Shown here piece after piece: positions 32,496-42,146 of a stretch of DNA of 64,000 bases (positions within the stretch are counted from its first letter, which is position 1; the number at the start of each line of letters is the position of its first letter). The DNA lies in the NCBI GenBank assembly GCA_002811645.1, contig PDIP01000110.1:1-64000 (forward strand). Reading direction: 5' to 3'. A program made the translations under genes and the position numbers. The notes beneath the pieces were generated by a model. The model was not told the origin of the DNA. It worked only from the letters and a program-made list of their open reading frames with translations, and did no database searches. This stretch comes from Corallochytrium limacisporum (taxonomy: Eukaryota > Opisthokonta).

Positions 32496-35400
32496 TCAAT
32501 CTTCAATGTCGATGATCTCATACTCAGAACCTGATTCCGTGTCCTCGGAGCTGTCAGTGGCGGACAGGAGCATTACCTCGTCGTCTCTGTCCTCATCATT
32601 CTCTTCATAATCGCTTGTGATGTAGGTCACTTCTTCCTTCTTCATATCGCTCTTTTGATCCCCGGACAAGCGCATCTCAGGTGCGCTGACAGAGGGCTTG
32701 ATAGATGACATCTCACTAATCGGTAACTCTTCCTCTTCCTTGGGGCAATCAAATTTCATGGAGTGCGCCGTTCCAGTGGTCTCCACCGTGGTCGTTGAGA
32801 CTCCAGCAGTGTCCGCAGCAGCTTCTTCGGCCCCGCAATCACAGACTCGTTCCTCGACCATGGGTAAGCTCAGGTTCTTGGTCGCGAAGCGCCTCTCCAC
32901 GGTATCAATACCAGTGAGTACTTCGACATGGACCTCCTTGAGCTGACCGATACGATGAATGCGGTTGACTGCTTGATGGAAGGTACGGAGATCATCGTTG
33001 GGCTCCAGGATGAACATATGAGCGGCACAAATGATATTGATACCATACGAGGCACTGTTCATGTCCATAATCAGAACGGAAGTGTTCGGGTCTTTGGCAA
33101 ATGCTTCCAGCTTCTGACCGTATTGGTACGCATTTTCTGTCTTTGAACGGCGGTAGAAGGAAAACTTTTCAGTCACGTACGCGTTGTCTACCTTGCTCAT
33201 GTCCAGACCAGCCGGTCCTTGGTTCGCCTTTGCGCGCCTCTTGTTGCGTCGCCCGCGGTCGGTTGTTGATTTGCCAATCTTTTCAGGCCGAGAGCTGACC
33301 ACATTGGAGGTTACATAGAAATCGACATACTGAATTCGAGCCAATTCCAGACCTTCCACAGTGTAAGCTAGGGATACCAGATCCGAACTTATGATCACTG
33401 TCTTTTCTTTGCCTGCCACCAGTGTGCGCAGACGACCCAGCAAGTAGTCCAGCTTGGTGGACGTGGTTACAACTTTGCGAGGCATCAGGCACATGCGCTG
33501 GTGGAGACTACGGAAATCGGCCACATCCCGTGGGTCATTTCCGATGTCGTATGATACCAGGTCCAGGAGTTCCTCGCCCGTTTCCTCCTTGCACAACTTC
33601 TGCATGCGGGCGTCCCAGGTATTGATCTTTTCTTCGCCAGTCGACCAAAAAGCCATTGCTCGGCGTACGGCCGTACGGTAGGCATAACCCACAGGTCCGA
33701 ATATGATACGTTCCAGGGCACTTCCCGGAGACAGCGAATCGCTTTCTCGGGTCCCAAGGATAATCTCACCGGAGTAACCACAGATTGGTAGCACGTCATT
33801 GATCACATACGTTACACCGATGGCCTCTACCTTCTTAGCAAAGAAATCGTCATACTGGCGGGCGATCAACTCTGTCATCTTCGGGCACGCGTCGATTCGC
33901 GGCGGCTTGAATTCCTCGTGCCAGCCTTCCGTCTCCTTCATGCGGAGAGGATCCATGTAGAAGCAAGCCGCGCTCTTATCGTCTGGCATAGCCAACTCTT
34001 TGTGGCGTGCATACTCGTACGGCGACAGGGCAAGCTGGCGTGCGATGATGCGTTGCCCAGGAAGTAGCTCCTCCGGCAGATGTTCCCATCCGAAGCGGAC
34101 CACAAACAGTTGTAGGTATTGTGCAGCCAAGTCAATGGATTGTTGGTCTTGACTTTCAAGAGCAATCTGCCACTTTGAACGGCTCATGCCCGTCTCACCA
34201 CTGTTCCGGAACAGGCTGGACACGCCCAGGAATGCCAAAAAGGAATCCGCTTTCTCAAGCTGGGCGCTCCAGTGCGAAGAAGGCAAAGGCGTCGCACTTA
34301 CAATCCACCGGCTGCCCGCATGAATGCTTTGGCTCAACATGTGGGCCAGGTTGGTGGTGAGGTTGCTCATTCCGTGGCCCTCATCGATGACAATGGATCG
34401 CCACATGACCTTCTCGAACTCGCTTCTGTCAGGGGGCTTTTGACTGCTAATAATGATGTTGGCATATCTGGTCGGGTCATATACTTGGTTCATCGTGTCG
34501 TGTGTGACGAATACAATCTGTTGTTTGCGCATGACCTCCGCAGAGGGAACGTCGTCCCCTGGCGCAATAGAGATCACAGCGAAGTCACCTAGATCAAAGT
34601 GTTTGTAAAGCTCAGCCATCCAGTGACTCAACAGATTGGGTGGCACCACAACCAGAACCGCACAGGACACAAGTACCATTTCCATGGCATTGTTGGTAGC
34701 GGACCTGCGTGGTCGGTCAGTTTTCATGCGCCGGCCCAGATTCGTCCAGTAAAAGGGGCCCGTAAGTTTTTCGGTGATCTGATCCACAGCTGCTTCTGTC
34801 AGATAGTCGTTGCGCACCAAGTACCCAAGATTACAGCTACGCAAGACAGCATGACGTGCCAGAGATTCCAAGGATGCAGTCTTCTCCCCTTGGCGGTCCT
34901 TGCAATTCATGCACAGCCAGGTCTGGCCCTTCACCATTGGTGGAAACTGATACCCGGTCCAGGCGTCGTGAATTTGGAACCACTTTTCGAGACACCGGAC
35001 GTGAAAGATCTGTCGACACTTCACACATTCTGCCAGGTGCCGTGTCGACGTAATTTCTCGCGTGCTAAGCACATCCCCGCACATGCACGGCCTCGTGCGA
35101 GAATCACTGGCGAACAACTCTTCTCCGTTCTTGGTAACTTGCAAACCACCATACGTGTCCCAAAACTTATCCTCGCAATGGTATACTTCATTGACCGTCT
35201 CCCTGTCAATCAAGCGCATGATGTGTGCCAGCATGGTCAAGGTCTTTCCCGTACCAGTGTCCAGGCAAAGAATTCCACCCGCAGGTGCTTCCACGTGGGG
35301 ACATGCCCAATACCTTCGCTTGGCATTGTACGGATGGTACCATTGTCGTGTGCTCTCGTCATATCTATATACAGGATTGGGCACCTGGCGCAACTTGTTC

Positions 35401-36047
35401 TCTTCCAAGCGCCACATAGAATGTAAGGACGCTTTCTGATGTTCTAGAAGAATTGTGTTTAAATTCGGAACCCTGATTTCTTTCATATCCTTGGTAGGTA
35501 CCGGTGCGTGAGCGAAGAGGTTTGGGAATGTGGTTCGTACTGGAGACTCAGAACGGGCCGTTGACTTTGACAAACTCTCCTCTTCCTTCGCTTTGCTATC
35601 AAACTGTACTGATTTCTTCGATTTCTTCGGCTGAGATTTATTTTCCCATGACACCTTAAGTTTCCGCTTGCTATGTAACTGGCTTGCAGCGTATGCTGTA
35701 GCATGCCGGGCTATGACAACCTCATGCTGCTTTCCTGACGGACCCGCCGGAACGTACCCTTCCTCGAGGTCTTCAATCATTTTGCTGTCACTTGTGGGGT
35801 GGTGTTCAATTGATAATGACCGAGTACCATCTGGTGCTGCCGGAACCAGTTCCTCTTCGTTAGGTATGAACGGCGGGTGTGTACGTTCGTCGGTGTCGAA
35901 CACTGTGACACCAATGGCCGCTTTTGCTATTCCGTTCACGGACATTTTTCCAGCCTCGATGGCGCGACTGACAAAGCCAGTCTCGGTACTTACAGGTCCC
36001 ATGAATCCACCAGACTCTCGTGTCCTGAGAGGGTCCATCACAGTCAT
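32496..36047 (-). CDS. SNF2-family ATPase with a PHD-like finger inside lobe 1
   Basis: A 1,183-residue nuclear DNA translocase, counted from the first ATG in frame (36047); the frame is open to 36080 but without an earlier ATG. Seen: Walker A DTGTGKTLTML (about 262-272); a Cys/His-rich insert beginning CMCGDVLS, then CVKCRQIFHVRCLEKWF and WLCMNCKDRQ (about 320-385), which looks like a PHD-type finger; motif Ia VVVPPNLLSHWMAELYKHF; the DEAH-box variant IVIDEGHGMSN (about 551); SATPLPSSHW (about 578); the second lobe with VLIMDMNSASYGINI and motif VI QAVNRIHRIGQ (about 1026); and an acidic C-terminal tail. A PHD inside lobe 1 is the layout of SHPRH-type ATPases (Rad5-related E3 ligases), but I find no RING finger between the lobes and no linker-histone domain. 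Function inferred as chromatin or DNA-damage related. It shares a 683 bp divergent spacer with the tandem-BTB gene. Confidence 0.85.
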   Translation of the reverse strand: MTVMDPLRTRESGGFMGPVSTETGFVSRAIEAGKMSVNGIAKAAIGVTVFDTDERTHPPFIPNEEELVPAAPDGTRSLSIEHHPTSDSKMIEDLEEGYVPAGPSGKQHEVVIARHATAYAASQLHSKRKLKVSWENKSQPKKSKKSVQFDSKAKEEESLSKSTARSESPVRTTFPNLFAHAPVPTKDMKEIRVPNLNTILLEHQKASLHSMWRLEENKLRQVPNPVYRYDESTRQWYHPYNAKRRYWACPHVEAPAGGILCLDTGTGKTLTMLAHIMRLIDRETVNEVYHCEDKFWDTYGGLQVTKNGEELFASDSRTRPCMCGDVLSTREITSTRHLAECVKCRQIFHVRCLEKWFQIHDAWTGYQFPPMVKGQTWLCMNCKDRQGEKTASLESLARHAVLRSCNLGYLVRNDYLTEAAVDQITEKLTGPFYWTNLGRRMKTDRPRRSATNNAMEMVLVSCAVLVVVPPNLLSHWMAELYKHFDLGDFAVISIAPGDDVPSAEVMRKQQIVFVTHDTMNQVYDPTRYANIIISSQKPPDRSEFEKVMWRSIVIDEGHGMSNLTTNLAHMLSQSIHAGSRWIVSATPLPSSHWSAQLEKADSFLAFLGVSSLFRNSGETGMSRSKWQIALESQDQQSIDLAAQYLQLFVVRFGWEHLPEELLPGQRIIARQLALSPYEYARHKELAMPDDKSAACFYMDPLRMKETEGWHEEFKPPRIDACPKMTELIARQYDDFFAKKVEAIGVTYVINDVLPICGYSGEIILGTRESDSLSPGSALERIIFGPVGYAYRTAVRRAMAFWSTGEEKINTWDARMQKLCKEETGEELLDLVSYDIGNDPRDVADFRSLHQRMCLMPRKVVTTSTKLDYLLGRLRTLVAGKEKTVIISSDLVSLAYTVEGLELARIQYVDFYVTSNVVSSRPEKIGKSTTDRGRRNKRRAKANQGPAGLDMSKVDNAYVTEKFSFYRRSKTENAYQYGQKLEAFAKDPNTSVLIMDMNSASYGINIICAAHMFILEPNDDLRTFHQAVNRIHRIGQLKEVHVEVLTGIDTVERRFATKNLSLPMVEERVCDCGAEEAAADTAGVSTTTVETTGTAHSMKFDCPKEEEELPISEMSSIKPSVSAPEMRLSGDQKSDMKKEEVTYITSDYEENDEDRDDEVMLLSATDSSEDTESGSEYEIIDIED

Positions 36048-36730
36048 TCTACGCCATGCTAACTTTGCGCAAAAGCTCACCGGAACTACTGCTATTCTTC
36101 CTGCTCACAACCTCGTTGCGAACCCCGGATCACCTTTGATTTTGCACTAGTTACCTGCTGGGTTAACGAAAACATTTGCCTTAAGTACATCGGGTACACA
36201 CGCCGAAAGAATGGCTTTCTTTCAGAACGCGTTGAGAACCACAGAGTGACGCCGGCAGACCCGCGTTAGTGGCTGAGCACTGGTTCCGACGCGTCTCCCC
36301 GCGCGGGACTTCGACCACTCCGCGGGAGTGAGGGTCACACAGCTTGCGCTCGCTCCGAAGCGCTTTACATTTACTATGAAAATAGTGCAAGAGCATGTTT
36401 TTCACCTCAGCTCAATTCGCGGGTCCGGCATTTTTGCCGCTTTGTTCGAGAGCCGACCGCCTATGACGTCGGAGTTCAAGGCGCGCCGGGAAGTACGGGG
36501 GGCCCGAGTCGGGGCGCCGCGATGGAGCCATCGCTACGGTGATACCCACCTGGTGCGTTGGGACACCGAACAGAGCTACTTAGGTCTCGGATGCTGTGCG
36601 CTTCGTGGCGATTCGCAAACTTTTGCCCATGGAGACAATATGGTCGCTTGATAAACCTTTGCAGGATATGTTCTTTAGGATGATAATGCCGTGAACAGAC
36701 GCGCTGAACGAAGCAGCTGAGACTGCGGTC
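36048..36730. promoter_or_regulatory. Divergent intergenic region, SNF2 ATPase and BTB protein
   Basis: 683 bp between two outward-facing ATGs, so it must hold both promoters. It is fairly GC-rich (around 36240-36330 and 36480-36560) without the purine/pyrimidine tracts of the islands. I see no TATA box in a convincing place and no other gene. Confidence 0.5.
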
Positions 36731-39445
36731 ATGTCTGCAGGGACTGTGGATAGCATCCTGCGCCATCTGTCAAGCATACTTGACGAAACAAGTAAAAGCA
36801 CAAGAGGAAATGTGACGCCGCGGGCGGCCAAAGCACAAGTTGCGGGGATATTTAGAAATTTTACGAGAACTCTGTATAAGAAATATGTCAACAGCATTCC
36901 GAGTAAGGGGCGCCATTCGATCACTGCCCAAGACATCCAAGGGATCAGCAGCAGCCTGCACGAGCAAGGCTGGAATAGGCGATTAAAGCAGACGTTTGAT
37001 TTGGTATTGGGACCAGTGCAAGGCACAGATCAGTTACCCGCGGTAGATAAGGCTCAGTACAATGATGAAGCGACGGCAACTCTTCTGGCTGGACTGGAAG
37101 ACTTAGTTTGTGACCGCGACTTGTTTGAGCCACTATTCACCACCGAAAACCTTCAGATTATTCTTCTGCAGCTGACAAAGCCGCTGAGTGTTGGTACCGA
37201 TCCAACAGGGAAGGCAGCCTTACATATTCTTTCTCTCATGTTGACATACTTTAGAATCGGCACTGAGATCGGAGCGGAAAAACGGAGAATCATGCTTCTT
37301 CGTCCGGTTCTGCGAGAGCTTTTACGGGCAGTGATTACAACCATAGAAGACTATAGCAAAAAACTCCTGCACGAGAGGGCATATCGGGTCGTGGCTCAAG
37401 TGCTTCCTCACATGGATAGTGACGTGAAGCGAGAGATCTGGGACAACAGAGATTTCCTCCGGGTCTGGCAGCACGCTTTGGAAATGTATCTCGACCCAGC
37501 AACGGATGATCTGCACGTAGAGATCTTTGCTAGCCTCTCATCACAGGTTGAGGTCAGAGGTCTCGAAGATCAGTGGTTGAAGAGTGTTCATCTTCTTCTG
37601 CAGCGGGTGGTCAACGTCGCCGACCGTGGTCGGCGCCTAAGAGGATTGGATGCCACGCTGAATGGCATCCACGTGCTCGATAGCAATGGTCAAGGTGTAA
37701 GAAAACCATTGATCGAGAGCCTTACATCAAAAGTGAGTAGCACAAGTGGAGGCGCTGGTACTAATGAACAGTTGTTGGCTATCCAGTGCCTTAGCCATGC
37801 CCCACGGGCTCTGAAGCAGTTTCGAGGAGAAAGTGTCGTGCTAAAGGAGACCAACAGTATCGTCACTTCAATGATTGTGAACGCGACAAGGGAGATTGTT
37901 AATAATGGGTGGGCACTGAGGCCATTACATATTTTGGATCACTGCTGTACGTACTGGATGACCTTGTATGAGAACAACATTGTTAGCACACGGGATTTCG
38001 GGCTGAGGAATGCAACCACGCTGAAGGAGCAAGTATTTGGTCCTGAACTGATGATCACGCTGCTCCGCTTTATTCGGAGTACGTACCCGCTAAGTGCTAC
38101 GCAGGGTGTAATCAAACTGATGTTCTTGCTCTTTCACATCGATAGCTATGTTGCGCAGATGAAGGTTCCAGTACATGAGGTTTTTCTCGTTGTTGTAGAT
38201 TTCATGAAGACGATAAAGAATCGCCACGACAACGCCGGACACGCTATTCTGTGGGCTCCCGAAGATCCAACATTCTCCGTGTTGCTTCATGGTGCCATAC
38301 TTGGGGCTAAGTTGACGTCGATGATGGAAAGCATCGTCATGGAGCAACAAGAGGTCCGCAATGCAATCCACCAACTCCGCGCTCTGGGTGCCCACTCCAC
38401 CGAATTTGAAGGCCAAAAGGGATTCATGCTCTTCCAGACATACATTGCTCTGGCCATGGCTCATATGGGAATCTACGGAATTGAGGACAGCATCGGTAGA
38501 GACTTGTCCCACTTCATTGACAATCCATTGTTGCATGATACGAAGATTGTGGGTGGCGACGGTCTACCATTGTACGCGCATAAGGCGGTCTTAAGTGCGC
38601 GATGTGCCATCTTTGCAAATCGTCTAGAAGAGGTCTCCGCAGCCACGCAAGACGGTGTCGTAACTCTGTCTATGACAAGTATGCCAAGACGAAGCCTCCT
38701 GCACCTGCTGACATATATTTACCAGGGATATGTAGAGAACTTGACAGCAGGGGATCAAGAAAACCTTTTGACCGTTGCTAAGAAGGCGAAGATGAAGGCC
38801 CTCCGAGATCTGCTGTCTCTCAAACGACCGGTCCTGACGGATCTCAGGACGGTATCCGCAGATATGCAGGAGATGTACCTGGCCGACAGGCTATGTGACG
38901 TATGCATCACTGGATTCCGTGACATGGAGGGGCGCGATATCGAAGTAAGATGCCATCGTATCATGCTCTCTCTCGGTGCGCAGTACTTCAGTGCGATGTT
39001 TCACTCAGAGGGTGTGGACGATGCCTGGCAAGAAGCCAACACCGGCAATGTGAGCTTGGGTGACTTTAATGTAGCAGTGATCCGCGCCTGTGTGGATATC
39101 TTGTACAACATGCCCATGGAGGCTGCACTCCACGGTGATGTGGCTCTGTCCCTGAAAACGGAGCTACTGCTGCAGTGGGTGATGCCCACTGCGCCAACCA
39201 TTTTGCCGCAGATTCAGGACTACACCGCGCACCTGTGCGAGGATCTGATCCAGGATGGCAATGTCCTGGAGTATCTCTGGATTCTGTCCAGTGGAACCCG
39301 TAATGATGAGGTACTGGATGTGTACCTGAATTGCGTTATCCGTAATTACTCCAAGGTCCAAGACACAGCCGCATTTCAAGATCTCGATAATCGCACCCGA
39401 CAAATGATCCACCAGTTCTACCTAGAAAGTGCAAAAGGGACATGA
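36731..39445 (+). CDS. Helical-repeat protein with two C-terminal BTB domains
   Basis: A 904-residue single-exon protein. The first 600 residues are helical and leucine-rich, compatible with an armadillo/HEAT-like solenoid (inferred, no clear repeat periodicity checked). A first BTB/POZ fold starts with GGDGLPLYAHKAVLSARCAIFA (about 604-690), a second with LADRLCDVCITGF and CHRIMLSLGAQYFSAMFHS (about 714-810), followed by a BACK-like helical end (HLCEDLIQDGNVLEYLWIL). Each BTB shows the typical H-K/R-x-x-L-S-A/L-R-x-x-F/Y-F core. Tandem BTB proteins often serve as substrate adaptors for Cullin-3 ubiquitin ligases; that role is inferred here. Note that its start is divergent from a SNF2 gene. 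It ends 83 bp before the stop codon of the convergent adenylate kinase gene. I do not recognise an exact orthologue. Confidence 0.75.
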   Translation: MSAGTVDSILRHLSSILDETSKSTRGNVTPRAAKAQVAGIFRNFTRTLYKKYVNSIPSKGRHSITAQDIQGISSSLHEQGWNRRLKQTFDLVLGPVQGTDQLPAVDKAQYNDEATATLLAGLEDLVCDRDLFEPLFTTENLQIILLQLTKPLSVGTDPTGKAALHILSLMLTYFRIGTEIGAEKRRIMLLRPVLRELLRAVITTIEDYSKKLLHERAYRVVAQVLPHMDSDVKREIWDNRDFLRVWQHALEMYLDPATDDLHVEIFASLSSQVEVRGLEDQWLKSVHLLLQRVVNVADRGRRLRGLDATLNGIHVLDSNGQGVRKPLIESLTSKVSSTSGGAGTNEQLLAIQCLSHAPRALKQFRGESVVLKETNSIVTSMIVNATREIVNNGWALRPLHILDHCCTYWMTLYENNIVSTRDFGLRNATTLKEQVFGPELMITLLRFIRSTYPLSATQGVIKLMFLLFHIDSYVAQMKVPVHEVFLVVVDFMKTIKNRHDNAGHAILWAPEDPTFSVLLHGAILGAKLTSMMESIVMEQQEVRNAIHQLRALGAHSTEFEGQKGFMLFQTYIALAMAHMGIYGIEDSIGRDLSHFIDNPLLHDTKIVGGDGLPLYAHKAVLSARCAIFANRLEEVSAATQDGVVTLSMTSMPRRSLLHLLTYIYQGYVENLTAGDQENLLTVAKKAKMKALRDLLSLKRPVLTDLRTVSADMQEMYLADRLCDVCITGFRDMEGRDIEVRCHRIMLSLGAQYFSAMFHSEGVDDAWQEANTGNVSLGDFNVAVIRACVDILYNMPMEAALHGDVALSLKTELLLQWVMPTAPTILPQIQDYTAHLCEDLIQDGNVLEYLWILSSGTRNDEVLDVYLNCVIRNYSKVQDTAAFQDLDNRTRQMIHQFYLESAKGT

Positions 39446-39528
39446 ATTACCGGGTTGAGAATTGATCGACGATTCACAAATTACACGCATTCTTGTAATC
39501 GATTGTAATTATTTCGCAGGTTCTATGC

Positions 39529-40989
39529 TTAGTTTGGTGCCAGTTTCTCCGTGCCCTGCGGGCTCTGCGGGTTCTGATGCGACGCCGCGTGCTCGTGCTC
39601 ATCCGTCAAGTGGGTGCGCAGGATTGTCGGCGGGAAGCGGACCGTGAATGTGTACATGGAAAACGCCTCAGTCATGATGCGTCCCGTCTGCAGATCAACC
39701 TTGGTGGGCCGTTCCCGAACGCGCGGGTCGAAGCTAACCTGGAAGCCACGATCCGTGAGCACGTCAATAACCATATCAACAAACCCTTCGTCCTCGAATG
39801 CGGGATTGTCACTGCGTACAAGACAAATACCCGCGAAACAGTGCTTGCGCAGCTTCGGTACAAAGTCCGACTCGATCAAGCGCACAGCGCTGCGGAACTT
39901 TGTCGGAGTATTTTGTTGGTAGCCGTCCAGACGGCCCACCAGGTCAGCCTTGGCATTGCGGCTAATCTGTGATGCTAAGGGGACCACTTGCAGGGCATCA
40001 AAGGTCTCTTCGCTCAGCTCCATGCTGCTCTGGTATTCGAATTGCTGCTGAATGCTGCGTTGGACTGTCTCCAGTGAGCCTTGGGCGTTGATGAGATAGA
40101 AGGGGAAGTGCTTTCGCATTTCTAGCAGAGTATCGTAATGATCCTTGAAGATCTGGTAGCGCTTGCGAATCAGGCGCTCGTCATAGTCCGTGGCGCGCTC
40201 CTCCTTCAGTTGTCCGTGTCCCGAATCCCGTACCCGCTTGTTGTGCTCCTTGATTTGGACACCACGCTTCAGCTGACGCTCCAGTGATTCCTTCTCAGTC
40301 ACGTAAAGCACCACAACACGCTGCTGCGGCCGTGGAAACAGCTCACGCAGGGCAGTGCCGAAGTAGTTGCTTCGGAGCTGTAGCATTCGCTCGTTCAGGA
40401 GGTGCAGACACCGCACCTGCACCTTTGTGCGGGGAAACCCGTCAACCAATGCTCCCTTCTGGTACTCCTCTCGCAGCAAGGTCCGGAACAGCAGCTCTAC
40501 AACATCAGCGTCACCAATCATATCACCACGATCAATGAACTTCTGGAAATCCGCGTTCTTAAGTAGATCACTCATGACTATAGCTTCCGACGCAATGCCA
40601 CGTGCCTTTAGTAGGAAGCCCGTGTTGGCACCCTTACCTGCACCAGGCGCACCGTTTAGCCAGATAATCTCACGGGGAAAATTCATCTTTTCCTGCCCAA
40701 ATTCCTTCTCCAGGCGGCCCCAAACGTAGTCAAAGATGACGTTGGCGTCTTTAATCTCACGCAGGCCACTAAGGTTCTCGAGGTTTTCCTTACGCAGATC
40801 CTCTGGCTCGCTTTCCGCGTCCACGGCGGCATTTACCCCGTTCGAGTAGAAGCGCCGTGTGGCGAAGACAGCACCAATCGTAGAGATTTGTCCGACTGAA
40901 GAAGCGGGACGCATGAGCTGACGCTGTGACATTGACGACGACGCCAATAGGGGCCGTGCCTGTCTCAGGCTTGCTCTGAGTACGTTCAT
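39529..40989 (-). CDS. Mitochondrial adenylate kinase with a C-terminal extension
   Basis: A 486-residue nucleotide monophosphate kinase (ATP + AMP to 2 ADP). The N terminus MNVLRASLRQARPLLASSS, continuing to RFYSNG, is Arg/Ser-rich without acidic residues, a strong mitochondrial presequence pattern. Seen: the P-loop GAPGAGKGANTGFLLK (about 113-128), the NMP-binding segment SDLLK and DGFPRTKVQ (about 185-193), the Arg-rich LYVTEKESLERQLKR and the lid-side RATDYDERLIRKRYQIF. Normal adenylate kinases end after about 220-240 residues; here some 150 more residues follow, including CLVRSDNPAFEDEGFVDMV (about 400-418) and a final EHEHAASHQNPQSPQG tail, with no domain I recognise. It converges with the BTB gene (83 bp between stops). 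Confidence 0.85.
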   Translation of the reverse strand: MNVLRASLRQARPLLASSSMSQRQLMRPASSVGQISTIGAVFATRRFYSNGVNAAVDAESEPEDLRKENLENLSGLREIKDANVIFDYVWGRLEKEFGQEKMNFPREIIWLNGAPGAGKGANTGFLLKARGIASEAIVMSDLLKNADFQKFIDRGDMIGDADVVELLFRTLLREEYQKGALVDGFPRTKVQVRCLHLLNERMLQLRSNYFGTALRELFPRPQQRVVVLYVTEKESLERQLKRGVQIKEHNKRVRDSGHGQLKEERATDYDERLIRKRYQIFKDHYDTLLEMRKHFPFYLINAQGSLETVQRSIQQQFEYQSSMELSEETFDALQVVPLASQISRNAKADLVGRLDGYQQNTPTKFRSAVRLIESDFVPKLRKHCFAGICLVRSDNPAFEDEGFVDMVIDVLTDRGFQVSFDPRVRERPTKVDLQTGRIMTEAFSMYTFTVRFPPTILRTHLTDEHEHAASHQNPQSPQGTEKLAPN

Positions 40990-42146
40990 GGTTCCGTTAT
41001 ATATTCAACACGCACAGAATCCAGTATTGCTCCTTCAGCACGCTATAAACCCACAACGGAACCTATCATCCATGTTACGGTCTCACAGTTACCGATCCAA
41101 TTGTTTCCATAAAGATTCAGCTGCTTGGTTGGGATTCACAGCAACACTCTGTTCCTACCCTTTCGTACCTCAGGTCGCCACAGCAGAGTTTGGGAACGGA
41201 TGTCACCATACTCGGCCGGTCTCAACGCCCGCGCAGGGACTGAAAGTGTGCGGTCCCACACGCATAACGTGCTTGCCTGCCACTTGCACTCAAACGTTGC
41301 CTCACGTTTCTGAGTTTCGGTCCGTTGTGCCCGGAGACTCGAGCGGAGAGACGCTTTAGGAAGGAGCAGAATAGGCTGCAAAGCCCGCGAAACCCGCCAT
41401 TCCCCCAACCAATCATTTCCTCGCCTATCGCTGCCCTCGCCCGCGCGCGAGAGTTCGATAATCTCTGCACAGAAACCCATTATTCCATATATTCAGTATA
41501 GGTATAAACAGAAATTGGACAGAGAACACCTATCGAAAATTACGCCAAATGGGATTCGCTTGTGCAGTTATTTTCCCACAAATCGTGAGACTCGCAATGC
41601 AGTGGAAATATAAAATACCGTATATTTACATATACACTTAACATACATTCTATATACATATGGATATATTACAAAATATCCGTATGAATTACTATTGCAT
41701 GTGCTATACCCACGTTCATCAGTGCTCATTACGTCCATGTCCCCCACTTCTCGCACTCCCCGTCAACTGCTGGTTTCCTATACTGAAACAACCATCCCTC
41801 TCCCACCTGGTCACCACTCGAAAGGACAAATATCATTGGGAAAGGTATCATCGCTTTTCTAATACCAGCCTCGACACGGCCCGGCCCCACGAAATTCTTC
41901 TCTGCTTTCCGCACTTTCTTTGCTTTTCCTCTTGTCTTTGTTTATTGCGGAGCGGTATAGATTCAGTTCGTGGGGGAGGGGGCCGATCTCCCAAGCTGTC
42001 AGCCCTAATTGTTGGACGCACAGGGAAGATAATGTGATTGAGGAGGCAGGCCCAGACAAGATCTCCAACGGTAGCAGACAAATGCCATGATGTTTATTTA
42101 CTATGACGTTGTTTTTGGACATGCTCATGGATGATCGTTCACAAAT
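40990..42146. other. 1.2 kb spacer between adenylate kinase and AMPK beta
   Basis: Contains the adenylate kinase 5' flank (41000-41400) and the AMPK beta 3' flank (AT-rich 41560-41700, ending in a GT-rich part near 42090). Short open frames only; no gene or RNA recognised. Confidence 0.5.

Noticed and set aside
35985..36005. GTAAGT donor-like string near the SNF2 N terminus
   Set aside because: It reads in frame (GPVSTE) within a continuous open frame, so there is no need for an intron.
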